Below the pieces are notes generated by a model. That model made no database searches, was not told the origin of the DNA, and saw nothing but the letters and a program-made list of their open reading frames with translations. DNA of 64,000 nucleotides from Nanobdellota archaeon (GTDB lineage Archaea > Nanobdellota > Nanobdellia > Woesearchaeales > UBA9642), in contig JAKAKR010000007.1 in assembly GCA_021813435.1 (NCBI GenBank), positions 1 to 64,000 of the forward strand, in the 5' to 3' direction. Made by a program: the position numbers and the translations under genes. Each line of letters begins with the position of its first letter. Position 1 is the first letter of the stretch. Positions 1 to 10,176 of the stretch are shown here, in pieces.

Positions 1-3000
1 ATTACGACTGGTGGACAGACTAAGGTGTGTACGGATTCTACTTATGCTTCTGCGGGTGAGATTTCCTTGCAGAATCATTATGGTAATGCTACGCTCTATG
101 ATAATATCCGTGTAAGAAAATACTCCGCGGTTAACCCTGTGGTGAGTTATGGCAGCGAGGCACATATGGGGGAAAAAGGAGTTATTCCCATGAACACCGG
201 ATTACCATTCTATACGCTCGGCAACAATCCATTCAATCTCTCAACGATGACCTGTTTATCTAACATGAATCTTAATGATTCCTGCGTCCTGAATTGGGTT
301 GTGAACAGCACAGGCAACCCTAGTACGCCTTGGACATTTTTCGTAATTGCTAATAGCAGCATCACGGCCAATCAATCAAGTAGTATCATTATCACCATTG
401 TCAATGACACAATCCCTCCTGCATTGACTGCAGCATCGATCAACACCACTAGTATCAACCAGTCAGAAACAGTGCGACTCAATGTTACCATCACGGATCA
501 GACGCCGGTGATGTGGGCTACCGCAACACTCCAGTATCCGAATAACACGCTCATTAATTATTCCCTTGCTCCCAGCGGATCAGGCGATATCTGGTCCACA
601 ATTTTTAGCGATACTAATACTACAGGCACATATACGATTACTCGCATCATCGCAGTTGATCAAGCAGGGAACATGAATAACACTGCTTTCTCGACGATAG
701 CATTTAACGTCACTCCATCTCCGCCTGCCCCCTTCAGTCTCTTAAACCCTGCAAACGGAACAGAATCGGCATCACTGACGCCGACGCTTGCATGGCAGCA
801 AACCACAGACGCAACATTTGCAAACTACACCATCCTTCTAAGTACGGCGAATAATTTCTCAACTATTGCATTCATGTACAATACGTTTACTATGACGAAT
901 ACCACAAAACTCCTCGATTATGCACTGAATGCAAATGTGCATTATTATTGGCGTATCGTTGCATACGATGTATTCGGGTCATCAACAAATGCGACGAGCG
1001 ATTATGAGTATATCACTGATACCTTGGCACCAACGGTTGATCTCATGACTCCTGCAAATACTTTTTCAGTGCTCACTACGCAAGTGGCATTCAATTATAC
1101 CCCTCATGATGCAAATACCCTTGATCATTGCACACTCTACGGAAATTTCAGCGGGTTCTGGTCATCAAATCAGACTAATATCACCATCGCAAAAGATCAG
1201 CAAAACCACTTTGTGGTAACGCTTAGTGATGGGAAATATCTTTGGAATGTCCTCTGCTTTGACAAGGCAGGAAATAATGGATTGGCCACTGCAAACTACA
1301 CCCTGACCGTCGATACTACGCCCCCCATCGTACAGTTGATGAGTCCGCAGAACGCGACCCTTGAGAATAACACGAATAACGAGGCATTCTGGGCAAATGC
1401 GACTGACGCAATGAGTGGCATCAGCTCGTGTACACTCATCATCGACGGAGCTGCCGTACAGACAAAATCAGGAATTACCAACGGCATCCCTTTTAACATG
1501 ACTAATTTTGTGAGCAATGGTAATCACACCTGGAGCATGAACTGCACTGACACCAATGGCTTTACCGGACAATCCGCGATATACAATCTCACGCTTGACG
1601 TTGTCGATCATGATCCGCCCATCATCCTTATTAACGCACCCGCGCCACAAACATATTTGTCGTCAGGGATCATCGCATTCAATTATACCCCTCAAGACGC
1701 GACAGGCATCGCGAACTGTTCGCTCTACATTGACGGGACAGCAAATAGCACCAATACCACCGTAACAGTATTTGCACCAAATATCATTGTTGCAGATGGA
1801 GTGACGGAAGGGTATCACAATTGGACTATCACTTGCTACGACAATAGCACACAGTACAACCGAGGAGTTTCACAAACGAACAATCTCACTGTTGATCTGA
1901 CCAATCCGACAGTCGTATTGACCACTCCGAGTAATAATTCTTTCATCAATTCGAATACGGTCAATTTTTCATTTATTCCTAACGATACAAATCTTTATCG
2001 CTGCATATTATATGGAAACTTTACAGGACTATTCGGTCCGAATATTTCTATAACAAATCCGTTCAATGGAATCGAAAACACTTTAGCACTGTATCTTGCC
2101 GACGGAACATATCTTTGGAATATACAATGCCTTGATGCTGCAGGACGCAGCAGTTTTGCTGCAACAAATTACACCATAACTGTTGATACGATTCCGCCGG
2201 CGTACACTGCTATCGCAGTATCCCCTCTATCGCCAACAATATACAATTCGGGTCAGACCTATCAGTTCAACAGTTCATGGATAGACAACTATGCAGTCGA
2301 TACTGTGCTTCTTGAACAAAATTTTAGCGGCATGATGCAGAATAGCACTGCACAATATATGGGCAATGGAGTCTATGAAATAAATCGTACTGGACTTGCT
2401 GCTGGCAATTATTCATATCGCTGGTACGCAAATGATTCGCTGAATAATGTCAATAATACACCGCAATATTATTATGAAGTACAACAGGCTTATCCAATAA
2501 TAAACCTGTACCTTAATGGCACTACCGCCAACATCAGCACCGCTGAAGGAGGACTCATTAATATCACCGCTTCGCTCACCGCACCAGCGACAGGGTATAT
2601 TACGCTTTCCATCAATGGCGTCATCATCAATAATGGATCAGCGCCCCTCACCAATCTCACGCTCTTTACTACGCCGGGGCTCTACACCGTGACGGCCTAT
2701 TATCCGGCAACGCAAAACTATACTACAGGAAATGCCACATACAGCGTTCATGTCAATGATACCACGCCCCCTAATGTTACATTACAATTTCCTGCAAACG
2801 CATCCATTGTAGGGATAGCCACCGTCACATTCCAATATCTGGTGCAAGATGCAAGTGCTATCGCAAATTGTTCGCTTCTTATCGGCGGTACTATTAATCA
2901 GACCGATACGAATGTGACGCGGAATGTGACGCAGACATTTTCCATTTATCTGCCGGATGGAAACTATACTTGGAGCGTGCAGTGTGCGGATAGTTATGCA

Positions 3001-5463
3001 AATATCCGGCGAAGCGAGGAACGAAACCTAACTGTACGCCAGACGACCAACATGACGCTTACGGTTAGCGCCGGAAATATCACTTATGAGCAAGGATCGC
3101 CAGTCACTATTACAGTCACGACCAAGGACTTATATGGAACGCCGCTTTCTGCAGATACACGAACTGCAATCATCTATCTCAATACCACAATAACAACAAT
3201 ACCCTGGTGGAACGGATCATGGCCGTACCGCAATTTCATCAATATAACTGAAACGAACAATACCAATCTGACTAATTATCAGGTGAATGTCAGCTTAAAT
3301 ACTTCGCAACTCATCGCTGCAGGAAAGCTCCTCGCGGATTGTAGTGATCTGCGATTCACCGATGACACCGCCGTTGAAATCCCCTACTATACCGAGAGTG
3401 GTTGCAATACCACCAATACGCAGGTCTGGTTGAAACTGAATCTCACTGGGAACAAGAGCAAAACCATTGTTGTCTACTATGGCAATCCATCAGCAACCGC
3501 AGTATCGAACGGCTCGCGCATATTCAACTATTACGATAGCGGAGACCAGCTTGCAAGCTGGTCTCTGGTCGGAACCACAGGACAATCCGCAGTACAGGGA
3601 ATGCCTGCCCCAAGTTATTATGCAACGTCCGTCAATGGAAATTATCTCTACCGGAATGTTTCCCTTGCGATAAACTCCGTAGTTGAATTCAATGTACGGT
3701 CCGATGGTCTTGGAAACTTCTATTTCCTTGCGAACAGTGCGGGCGCAGGGCAGCACTTCAGGGCAGAGACGCGTGCAGGAAACAATGCAGGAATTGGTGC
3801 AGCAGCATCGTGGACATCCTGGAGCGTGCCCTCGCAGACCTGTAGCAACCTTGCAACAAACACCTGGTACAGCTTCAAACTCATCATCTTATCTACAACC
3901 GCTCAGGCGTATATCAACAACACCGTATGCGGCAGCGCATACACCTTCACAAACAACGGCCCGTATATTGGTCTTATTGGAGATGCATTGGGTGCATCAT
4001 ACACCACATGGTGGGATAACCTCCGCATACGCGCATACGCGGCTCAAGAACCTTCGGCGCGAACCATGCAAAATGAACAACAATTGCTCCAATGGAATAC
4101 CAACACTACAAATATTATTGATGGAACATCGCATTTCTTATTTGACAGCAAAAATCAACCTTATGGAAATTACTCTGTCGTTGCCATCGCCAATTTGACA
4201 GGATTTTTCGATGCGATGAATGCCACCTATTTCACACTGATCCCGGATACCACACCTCCGACCGTAACACTACTCGCACCTTCCAATCTTGCGCAGGCAG
4301 GATCAGGGTATTTCAATTTCACTTATCTTCCATTTGATTATAACCTCAAGAACTGTACACTGTATATTGACCGTAATGGAACATTCCTCCCAAATGTTTC
4401 TGATCAGAACCCGCAGAATAACGCCACTAATATGTTCCAAAATATCTATCTCGGTATAGGATTATACACGTGGAACGTCCGCTGTTATGACGTGCAGGGA
4501 AATGCGGCGTATGCGTTATCAAATTTCACACTCAATATCACACTACCAGATCTCTCGATTACAGCCAGTGCAATATTATTTGGAAACACCAGTACACCTG
4601 TCGAAAGCGAAACTATCCCAATTTATGCAAATATCTCCAACATAGGTCTAAGTGGCATTAACCAATCATTCATCGTAGCATTCTATCATACGGACCCGTC
4701 AATCAATGGATCACAGATTGGGCAGAATATCACCGTTTCAGGTCTTGCTGCAGGTTCGACGGTACAAGTGAATACATCATATGATCTTACTGCAGGAACA
4801 AATAAGATTGTAGTCGTTCTTGATGTATCCAGCATGATAAATGAGACGTCCAAGGCAAATAATAATGCGACAAACAGCATCATCGTGGGCATGTATCAAT
4901 ACTACTATGGCAACATTAGTAACACTATCGTACTCTCGACTGCACAGAATAACACATTCCGATCGGTTATCGATGCGAATATTACGAGCGGGATCATTTT
5001 TATCGCTGATTCGGATAGTTCATTCCAATTCGGAAATCTCCAGTCTCTCGGACGGAATATTCTCAATAGCACGGTAAATAACGACTTCGCCGAACTCGAC
5101 TCAATTCTAGGGAGCACCAACAATACGGATTCTATTGACCAGATATGGACAAATAATACAGATGTCCCGTCCCAGACGGATATATTTACCATTCTGGGAA
5201 GAGATATCTCAAACGTTCCCATCATAAACTCCACTGATAACGGCAATTTTGAGACCGGAATATTCTGGGATACTGCTGACGATTACAGTGTAAATTATCA
5301 ATATGATATTATCGACCATGAAGATATCGTATTTGCGACAAAAATTAATCCCCGAAAACCCGGGAGGTATGGAACATACGATTATGAAATACGAGTCCCT
5401 GCCGCACTACGATCATATACGGGATTGACAAACACTGTCGCATTTTATTACGAAATCAAGTAA
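1..5463 (+). CDS. Giant secreted Ig-repeat surface protein with DUF2341 and C-terminal A-module (5' partial)
   Basis: The frame is open from the first base of the window, so the gene starts upstream; 1820 residues are visible. It is packed with NxS/T sequons and with Ig-like repeats that begin DTTPP..V.L..P and carry a conserved C-x-L-Y/I pair, which suggests a cell-surface stalk. A DUF2341 domain spans about residues 1067-1355 (WWNGSWPYRNF start, WDNLRIRAYA end), and the window opens in the tail of an earlier DUF2341 copy (YDNIRVRKY). A CARDB-like domain follows at about 1517-1630. The last ~190 residues align with the secreted A-module proteins downstream (YYGNIS start, YDYEI..VAFYYEIK end). 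No C-terminal membrane helix is seen, so anchoring is unknown. The stop codon lies inside the target duplication of a MITE. Confidence 0.9.
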   Translation: MTTGGQTKVCTDSTYASAGEISLQNHYGNATLYDNIRVRKYSAVNPVVSYGSEAHMGEKGVIPMNTGLPFYTLGNNPFNLSTMTCLSNMNLNDSCVLNWVVNSTGNPSTPWTFFVIANSSITANQSSSIIITIVNDTIPPALTAASINTTSINQSETVRLNVTITDQTPVMWATATLQYPNNTLINYSLAPSGSGDIWSTIFSDTNTTGTYTITRIIAVDQAGNMNNTAFSTIAFNVTPSPPAPFSLLNPANGTESASLTPTLAWQQTTDATFANYTILLSTANNFSTIAFMYNTFTMTNTTKLLDYALNANVHYYWRIVAYDVFGSSTNATSDYEYITDTLAPTVDLMTPANTFSVLTTQVAFNYTPHDANTLDHCTLYGNFSGFWSSNQTNITIAKDQQNHFVVTLSDGKYLWNVLCFDKAGNNGLATANYTLTVDTTPPIVQLMSPQNATLENNTNNEAFWANATDAMSGISSCTLIIDGAAVQTKSGITNGIPFNMTNFVSNGNHTWSMNCTDTNGFTGQSAIYNLTLDVVDHDPPIILINAPAPQTYLSSGIIAFNYTPQDATGIANCSLYIDGTANSTNTTVTVFAPNIIVADGVTEGYHNWTITCYDNSTQYNRGVSQTNNLTVDLTNPTVVLTTPSNNSFINSNTVNFSFIPNDTNLYRCILYGNFTGLFGPNISITNPFNGIENTLALYLADGTYLWNIQCLDAAGRSSFAATNYTITVDTIPPAYTAIAVSPLSPTIYNSGQTYQFNSSWIDNYAVDTVLLEQNFSGMMQNSTAQYMGNGVYEINRTGLAAGNYSYRWYANDSLNNVNNTPQYYYEVQQAYPIINLYLNGTTANISTAEGGLINITASLTAPATGYITLSINGVIINNGSAPLTNLTLFTTPGLYTVTAYYPATQNYTTGNATYSVHVNDTTPPNVTLQFPANASIVGIATVTFQYLVQDASAIANCSLLIGGTINQTDTNVTRNVTQTFSIYLPDGNYTWSVQCADSYANIRRSEERNLTVRQTTNMTLTVSAGNITYEQGSPVTITVTTKDLYGTPLSADTRTAIIYLNTTITTIPWWNGSWPYRNFINITETNNTNLTNYQVNVSLNTSQLIAAGKLLADCSDLRFTDDTAVEIPYYTESGCNTTNTQVWLKLNLTGNKSKTIVVYYGNPSATAVSNGSRIFNYYDSGDQLASWSLVGTTGQSAVQGMPAPSYYATSVNGNYLYRNVSLAINSVVEFNVRSDGLGNFYFLANSAGAGQHFRAETRAGNNAGIGAAASWTSWSVPSQTCSNLATNTWYSFKLIILSTTAQAYINNTVCGSAYTFTNNGPYIGLIGDALGASYTTWWDNLRIRAYAAQEPSARTMQNEQQLLQWNTNTTNIIDGTSHFLFDSKNQPYGNYSVVAIANLTGFFDAMNATYFTLIPDTTPPTVTLLAPSNLAQAGSGYFNFTYLPFDYNLKNCTLYIDRNGTFLPNVSDQNPQNNATNMFQNIYLGIGLYTWNVRCYDVQGNAAYALSNFTLNITLPDLSITASAILFGNTSTPVESETIPIYANISNIGLSGINQSFIVAFYHTDPSINGSQIGQNITVSGLAAGSTVQVNTSYDLTAGTNKIVVVLDVSSMINETSKANNNATNSIIVGMYQYYYGNISNTIVLSTAQNNTFRSVIDANITSGIIFIADSDSSFQFGNLQSLGRNILNSTVNNDFAELDSILGSTNNTDSIDQIWTNNTDVPSQTDIFTILGRDISNVPIINSTDNGNFETGIFWDTADDYSVNYQYDIIDHEDIVFATKINPRKPGRYGTYDYEIRVPAALRSYTGLTNTVAFYYEIK

Positions 5464-5469
5464 TCAAAG

Positions 5470-5623
5470 GGCTCCTTTCAAAAAGTTGTTTTTGCCATGC
5501 AAAAGTGAGCGAAAATTTAACACATAAACGATTGCAAAGGAATATTACAAGAGGGAATTTGCATATCAATAAACATATAACGTGAGCGAAACATGGCAAA
5601 AAGAAAAGATTTTGAGAGGCGCC
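5470..5623 (+). mobile_element. MITE-like element, copy 1 (154 bp)
   Basis: A 154-base non-coding element with imperfect ~30-base terminal inverted repeats: the left end reads GGCTCCTTTCAAAA and then TTTTTGCCATG, and the right end read in reverse complement is GGCGCCTCTCAAAA and then TTTTTGCCATG. It is flanked by a 10-base direct repeat GTAATCAAAG (5460-5469 and 5624-5633) that contains the stop codon of the preceding gene. A second copy of exactly 154 bases lies inverted at 57330-57483 with about five mismatches. No transposase gene is in the window, so the family is not assigned. Confidence 0.85.
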
Positions 5624-5637
5624 GTAATCAAAGTAAA

Positions 5638-5650
5638 CATTTTTAAATCA
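5638..5650 (+). promoter_or_regulatory. TATA box for the DUF5752-like protein gene
   Basis: The motif TTTTTAAATC lies just outside the MITE and about 95 bases before the ATG at 5743, so a leader of about 70 bases is expected. The leader holds GAGGTTGAG about 10 bases before the ATG, a plausible ribosome binding site. Confidence 0.5.
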
Positions 5651-5742
5651 TGGTATACATAGAATGGGATACGGTGAGTGAGGATCTGCGATCCCATTGT
5701 AGATGTTATCGCAGTATTTTAGTAAAAAGAGGTTGAGCGTTC

Positions 5743-7338
5743 ATGTTATTCGGGAAAAAAGAGGAAGAGAGCACTACAACTACTTCTGGAACTACAACAA
5801 TCCCATCCACTGCTGCAACTCCACAAAAAACAACTCTTACTCCTCAAACAAGTATTGCAGCATCCAATCCTGCGCTGCTGGACCCTCCGGCGACAATCCC
5901 TGACCTTGCAAAAGATCTCTATGATCAGAATATTGCAGGATTCAAGAAACTTGCACAGGAGTCAGGGCCAGAAATTGCTCCTGATTATGCACGCAATCGT
6001 TCATCACTTGCAGCACTTGCACCGCGCGCATTTCCTCAAGAGCCGACTTCAAAGATTGACGGCGCATCATCACCTGATATATCCCAGTTCAAAAAAGTTG
6101 CATCAGTCCCTGCAGCAAGCGCGTCAACTGCGCCGCAAATATCAACACCCGTCGCTGCAATATCCGCATCGTCACAACAAACAATGTCAGCGCTGGACTC
6201 TTCTGCACTCGACAAATTACTTCGCGAGCGCATCGAGGACTATCTTTCATGCCTGATAAAACCTGCGCAGATGCAAACAAGCCAAGCGCCGGCGTATACA
6301 CAATCATTTGCGCCATCACCATACAGTATGCCTATGTCACCGCAACCTTTGGGCATGATGCCCTACCCCTATTATGGATTCCCTTCTTACGCTTCTCCAT
6401 ATACCCCCTATCCTTATCCTCTCTCTTCCCCTGGATACCCTTTCTCTTATCCAACCCCTCCTGCAATGACATTGTTCACGCCGCCACAACAGGAAAACTA
6501 TCTTAACGGATATCCGTTCCCCGAACACGATCGCGGATTCTTCAAAGAATGCGAACATGCACTCAGCATCCAATCACAGCTCCTTGGACAATCATCAAAC
6601 CCCACTGAGACGCATCATAAACAGGTACAGGAATTATTATCATTAATTGACAGCATACATCTGGATCGCATGCGCGAGTACTATGCGGATCATCCATCGA
6701 CTATTGCAGCACTGCGCCAAAAAATCTCTGAGACCATCGTAGAACTCAAGCATCTCGAGCATCTCTGGGTAAGTTCTCACGAGCGTGAACTTTCGGCAAA
6801 AAAATCACTGCACGACATTGAGCATCTCATCGCTCTCAAGACTGAGGAACTCCGCAAGCTTGCAGCAGAGATACTGACGCCGGCTCCTACGCCTCAATCT
6901 TTCTCGACGATGAACACTGTTCAGTCAATGGACTTGACACCTGCTGCTCCTGCAACTTCTGCCGCTCCTCCTCTTGCATCATCTTCACCTCTGTCGGTAA
7001 CTCCTCCTGCCTCATCGTCCCCTGCGCCATTGCAACAGGATTCTTCGTCAGTGAAATCTTCCCTGTCCGTGCAACCTGTACTTGCAAATGATTTTGTGCT
7101 GACTGATCCTGCAACATTTTTCTATGTCGCCAATGGACTTACACTCCGCTCAATCACTGATCTTCTTGATTTTCTCTCGATGATGGATGATGAAACATTC
7201 CGGCATCATGTGAACGCTGACAAGAATGATTTTGCAAACTGGATCCGTTATGTCTTCAATCGTCCACGACTTGCAGATATGGTCCAGCCGCTCAGAGACA
7301 AGGCGCAACTGCATCAATCCATCCACGATCACTGGTGA
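5743..7338 (+). CDS. Pro/Tyr-rich linker protein with C-terminal DUF5752-like domain
   Basis: 531 residues with no signal peptide, so probably cytoplasmic. The N-terminal third is Thr/Ala/Pro-rich and low in complexity. Residues ~190-250 form a strongly Pro/Tyr/Met-rich stretch (repeated PYP, SPY). Residues ~265-385 are predicted helical or coiled coil. After a second Pro/Ser/Ala linker, the last ~90 residues contain FFVANG-type, M.DETF.HHV and NDFANWI motifs typical of the small DUF5752-like domain common in DPANN genomes (here F-Y-V-A-N-G, then NDFANWIRYVF). The domain's biochemical role is not known to me. The alternative frame at 5855-6256 is a shadow. Confidence 0.85.
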   Translation: MLFGKKEEESTTTTSGTTTIPSTAATPQKTTLTPQTSIAASNPALLDPPATIPDLAKDLYDQNIAGFKKLAQESGPEIAPDYARNRSSLAALAPRAFPQEPTSKIDGASSPDISQFKKVASVPAASASTAPQISTPVAAISASSQQTMSALDSSALDKLLRERIEDYLSCLIKPAQMQTSQAPAYTQSFAPSPYSMPMSPQPLGMMPYPYYGFPSYASPYTPYPYPLSSPGYPFSYPTPPAMTLFTPPQQENYLNGYPFPEHDRGFFKECEHALSIQSQLLGQSSNPTETHHKQVQELLSLIDSIHLDRMREYYADHPSTIAALRQKISETIVELKHLEHLWVSSHERELSAKKSLHDIEHLIALKTEELRKLAAEILTPAPTPQSFSTMNTVQSMDLTPAAPATSAAPPLASSSPLSVTPPASSSPAPLQQDSSSVKSSLSVQPVLANDFVLTDPATFFYVANGLTLRSITDLLDFLSMMDDETFRHHVNADKNDFANWIRYVFNRPRLADMVQPLRDKAQLHQSIHDHW

Positions 7339-7702
7339 TTATTGGTGATCATTGGTAAATACTCTGGCATCACGCGCATGATACCTTACTCATAATACAT
7401 TGTATAATAGGGGATAGTATATATAGTGTAGCATATGATGATTTTTTCTTTTGTCTTCTGCGTTATGCTCTAGTACTTCTTGCATTATGTCAAAAATCCA
7501 TTAATGACTCTTATAATAACGTCGATTTTATTCTTTTTTTAATTATCGGAGGTCATTTTTTTCTTTATTTTTAGCAAATGTACATAATCGAAACATTTAT
7601 ATATAAGTATACACATTTGTATATTAATTTAGGATTATGTGATAACAGTAACCTAAGTAATGACAACAATAAGAATCGACGAGCGCATCGAGGTGACATA
7701 AC
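7339..7702 (+). promoter_or_regulatory. Intergenic region with promoter of first A-module gene
   Basis: This 364-base gap is AT-rich and holds no convincing gene. A TATA box TTTATATATAAG is at 7597-7607, followed by a short imperfect dyad TATAC-ACATTT-GTATA. The leader of about 75 bases ends with GAGGTGAC, a good ribosome binding site six bases before the ATG at 7703. Confidence 0.55.
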
Positions 7703-8482
7703 ATGAGAAACAAACTAGTATTGCTTGCAGTGCTGGCACTACTTACTATTTCTACAGTAGTATTCGCATTGCCTTCGGGACCGACAGGACCGATCGTTCC
7801 CATAAAGAGCGAGCGATGGCCAACATGGTCTGGACAGGTAGTGGATGCAATTGCCGGTAACGTGACAGAGTTCAACACGAACACGTCCACAATTACCCGC
7901 ACATGGCAGGGCTATTTTGGAAACATCACTGGCACTATCACATTAGGTGATGCGAGCAACAAAACTCTCTATGACTGGTCACAATCAAGCCCGCAAGGAC
8001 AGATCTACGCAGTCAGGAATGCCGCAACACCCACATGGTCAAGCGTTGTTTGCGCAAGCCAAGCGCAATTGCAGGCTGAAGATGTCGCTTTGGGCGTCAA
8101 CGAAAGCCACAATGAAGTTGATGCAGTCAACGTCACATTTGTCGTCGGTGGAGCACCGGACCAGATTGCACGATTCGGATCATCACAATTGACATATCCT
8201 GCATTCTGGGTTGGAAGCACACAGATCAACGCAAACGCATGCCCGGTTGCAGTCATGTATAACAGTACGCATCAACCATCACCATACTTTAAGGAAGTTA
8301 TGCTCTCTGACGGAAGTGCAAACCTCATCTACACAGGAATCATTGCACACACACTGAACCCCTATGCAGAATCAGATGGTTTTGACGCACGAACACATGA
8401 CTTCGAGATGATTGTCGGCGAAAACGGTCATGGAACAGACACTGCAGTATCGCAATATTACTTTTACCTCGAACTGCAATAA
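7703..8482 (+). CDS. Secreted A-module protein 1
   Basis: 259 residues: a class I signal peptide (hydrophobic 5-20, ending VVFA), then LPSGPTGPIVPI and a ~210-residue beta-rich module. Landmarks are AGNVTE, TWQGYFGNITG, LYDW, PQGQIYA.R, a Cys pair (VVCA and NACP), F.EVMLSDG and the ending HDFEMIV.ENG..QYYFYLELQ. It is closest to the paralogue at 12188 (same TGP-GPI start and YYFYLELQ end). There are several NxS/T sites and no membrane anchor, so it is released or assembled outside the cell. Function is unknown; a filament or sheath subunit is one possibility. Confidence 0.85.
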   Translation: MRNKLVLLAVLALLTISTVVFALPSGPTGPIVPIKSERWPTWSGQVVDAIAGNVTEFNTNTSTITRTWQGYFGNITGTITLGDASNKTLYDWSQSSPQGQIYAVRNAATPTWSSVVCASQAQLQAEDVALGVNESHNEVDAVNVTFVVGGAPDQIARFGSSQLTYPAFWVGSTQINANACPVAVMYNSTHQPSPYFKEVMLSDGSANLIYTGIIAHTLNPYAESDGFDARTHDFEMIVGENGHGTDTAVSQYYFYLELQ

Positions 8483-8484
8483 AT

Positions 8485-8511
8485 ATTTTTTATTTTTTTT
8501 ATTTTATTTTA
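8485..8511 (+). terminator. T-tract terminator
   Basis: A run of T-rich sequence (A-T5-A-T8-A-T4) begins directly after the stop codon at 8482. Such tracts terminate archaeal transcription without a required hairpin. Confidence 0.6.
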
Positions 8512-8660
8512 CATCCCTTTATTACCATCGCTCATTTACCATCGCTCATCGGACAATCACCGCATAACCCCATCACGATCATACAACAATACAACAATAC
8601 ATAATAACACGCATGAATAACAACCAACAGAAACGACATCTGCATGGATAACGAGGAAAA

Positions 8661-9383
8661 ATGAAGAAACAGACCCAATGGTTTTTTGTAGGATTACTCG
8701 CAGTATTGCTGCTCTCCTCATTTATTAGCGCGCTTCCTGCAGGACCAAGTATTACCTATGTCTCCAATTCCACTGCAACACCAATCAGTACAAGTCGGTC
8801 ACAGGATGTGAAGGGAACAATCACTGTTGTTACCATGTCAGCAAAGCAGCAGGATTACAAATGGAAGGCATATGTCGGAAACGTGACAGGTCACTTAGCG
8901 TTGGATGATGCGAACGCTAAATCAATCTATGATTGGGCATTATCAACAATCACTGGAGAGGTTTATGCTTCACGAACATCAAGCATTAACTGGGCAAACA
9001 TCACCTGCGCAAACACCACAGTTGTAACAAACGAAGAGGCAGCATTAGGACTTGCAATAAGCATACCAGACAATATCAATAACACATTCAGTTACCTTAA
9101 TCACACCAGCTTTTTAGTCGGTACAAAAAATATCACTCAGGATTCCTGCAAATCAACGGCAACTTATGTCAATAGCACTGCGCAAGTGGTCAATGATACT
9201 GCAAATTTCCAGGAAATCCTTTTGCAGGATGGCGCAACAGGATCACTCGTGTACAGCACGCTCATCAACAATGACCAGCTTGGCTACGACGGTGTCAATA
9301 CCTATGATTTCCAGATGATCATTGCAGAAAATGAGTCAGCAACAATCCCCACAACATACTACTTTTATGTGGAACTCGGATAA
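8661..9383 (+). CDS. Secreted A-module protein 2
   Basis: 240 residues. The signal peptide is MKKQTQWFFVGLLAVLLLSS..SA, followed by LPAGPSITYVSNST. The module shows YKWKAYVGNVTG, IYDW, TGEVYASR, W.NITCAN, F.VGTKNIT..SC and the C-terminal pattern YDFQMIIAENES..YYFYVELG. It belongs with the proteins at 10173 and 13169 (GPSITY subgroup), distinct from the 7703/12188 pair. A GAGGAA ribosome binding site precedes the ATG. No homologue of known function is recognised. Confidence 0.85.
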   Translation: MKKQTQWFFVGLLAVLLLSSFISALPAGPSITYVSNSTATPISTSRSQDVKGTITVVTMSAKQQDYKWKAYVGNVTGHLALDDANAKSIYDWALSTITGEVYASRTSSINWANITCANTTVVTNEEAALGLAISIPDNINNTFSYLNHTSFLVGTKNITQDSCKSTATYVNSTAQVVNDTANFQEILLQDGATGSLVYSTLINNDQLGYDGVNTYDFQMIIAENESATIPTTYYFYVELG

Positions 9384-9729
9384 GCCTTTTTTTCTTTTTT
9401 ATCTTCATTTATTTTTTCATTTCTCTCTTTTATCTCTTTTTTATATCTCTTGAATCTTTTTTTTCGAATAGCATTTTTCGGATAGTATTTCTTTAATAGT
9501 TATTTGCATTAACTTCTCATCTTCTTATGCGGTATATCCGCCGGTATATCCGCATTATGTTCTTATGTGCTGCGTTGTTCCAAGTTATACTGACGCTCAG
9601 CTGCGTTTTTCTTTTTTTGGTGTTGCGGGTGAACATATTGTTTTTTCATTAAACTGTTACATAATAAGAAAATAATTGTTAAATTAACCAATAAATTTAT
9701 AAATTTATATTACAAAATAAGTAAAAAAT
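9384..9729 (+). promoter_or_regulatory. Intergenic region with promoter for HTH/A-module operon
   Basis: After the T-tract the gap is AT-rich without a gene. A TATA box ATAAATTTATAAATTTATA lies at about 9691-9710. It is close enough to the ATG at 9730 to give a very short or absent leader. The sequence CGGTATATCCGCCGGTATATCCGC near 9530-9553 contains a short repeated CGGTATATCCGC of unknown meaning. Confidence 0.5.
9386..9400 (+). terminator. T-tract terminator
   Basis: CCTTTTTTTCTTTTTT follows the stop codon at 9383 within a few bases. Confidence 0.55.
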
Positions 9730-10176
9730 ATGTTTTCACAGCGGTTTTTGGACTATGCACCAGAATATTTTAGGGATACTGCTGTCCAGATGATTTATCA
9801 TTCTGATCCTGTAGAAGTCCCCGCGGATTTATTTATTCCACTTTCCATACTTAAATCAAACAGCGCGCTTCAGTCAATAGTACACTATCTTGCGCGAACG
9901 CATAACCTCTCGTATACTGCAATTGCGCGACTTCTCAACCGCGACCCGCGAACAATCTGGGCAACATATCATGCAAAAACAGTGCAGTATACTGTTGATG
10001 AATCGCAACTCATCCCGCTTTCGATCCTTACAAATCGCAGATTAAGCGTTCTTGAATCCATTGTATTCTATCTTGTCACGACACAAGGGCTCACTATCAC
10101 TGCAATTGCTGTATTACTCGGAAAAAATTACCAGACCATCAGGACAGTTTACCGGAGGGCAATACAAAAATTATGA
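9730..10176 (+). CDS. Tandem helix-turn-helix regulator
   Basis: 148 residues consisting of two similar helix-turn-helix units. Unit 1 has LSYTAIARLLNRDPRTIWATY (about residues 58-78) and unit 2 has LTITAIAVLLGKNYQTIRTVY (about 122-142). Each is preceded by IPLSIL..R/N..L.SIV.YL. The HTH resembles sigma-70 region 4 type folds. The gene overlaps the next one by four bases (ATGA), so it is translationally coupled to the A-module protein at 10173, which it may regulate. A DNA-binding role is inferred from the fold; the target is unknown. Confidence 0.8.
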   Translation: MFSQRFLDYAPEYFRDTAVQMIYHSDPVEVPADLFIPLSILKSNSALQSIVHYLARTHNLSYTAIARLLNRDPRTIWATYHAKTVQYTVDESQLIPLSILTNRRLSVLESIVFYLVTTQGLTITAIAVLLGKNYQTIRTVYRRAIQKL

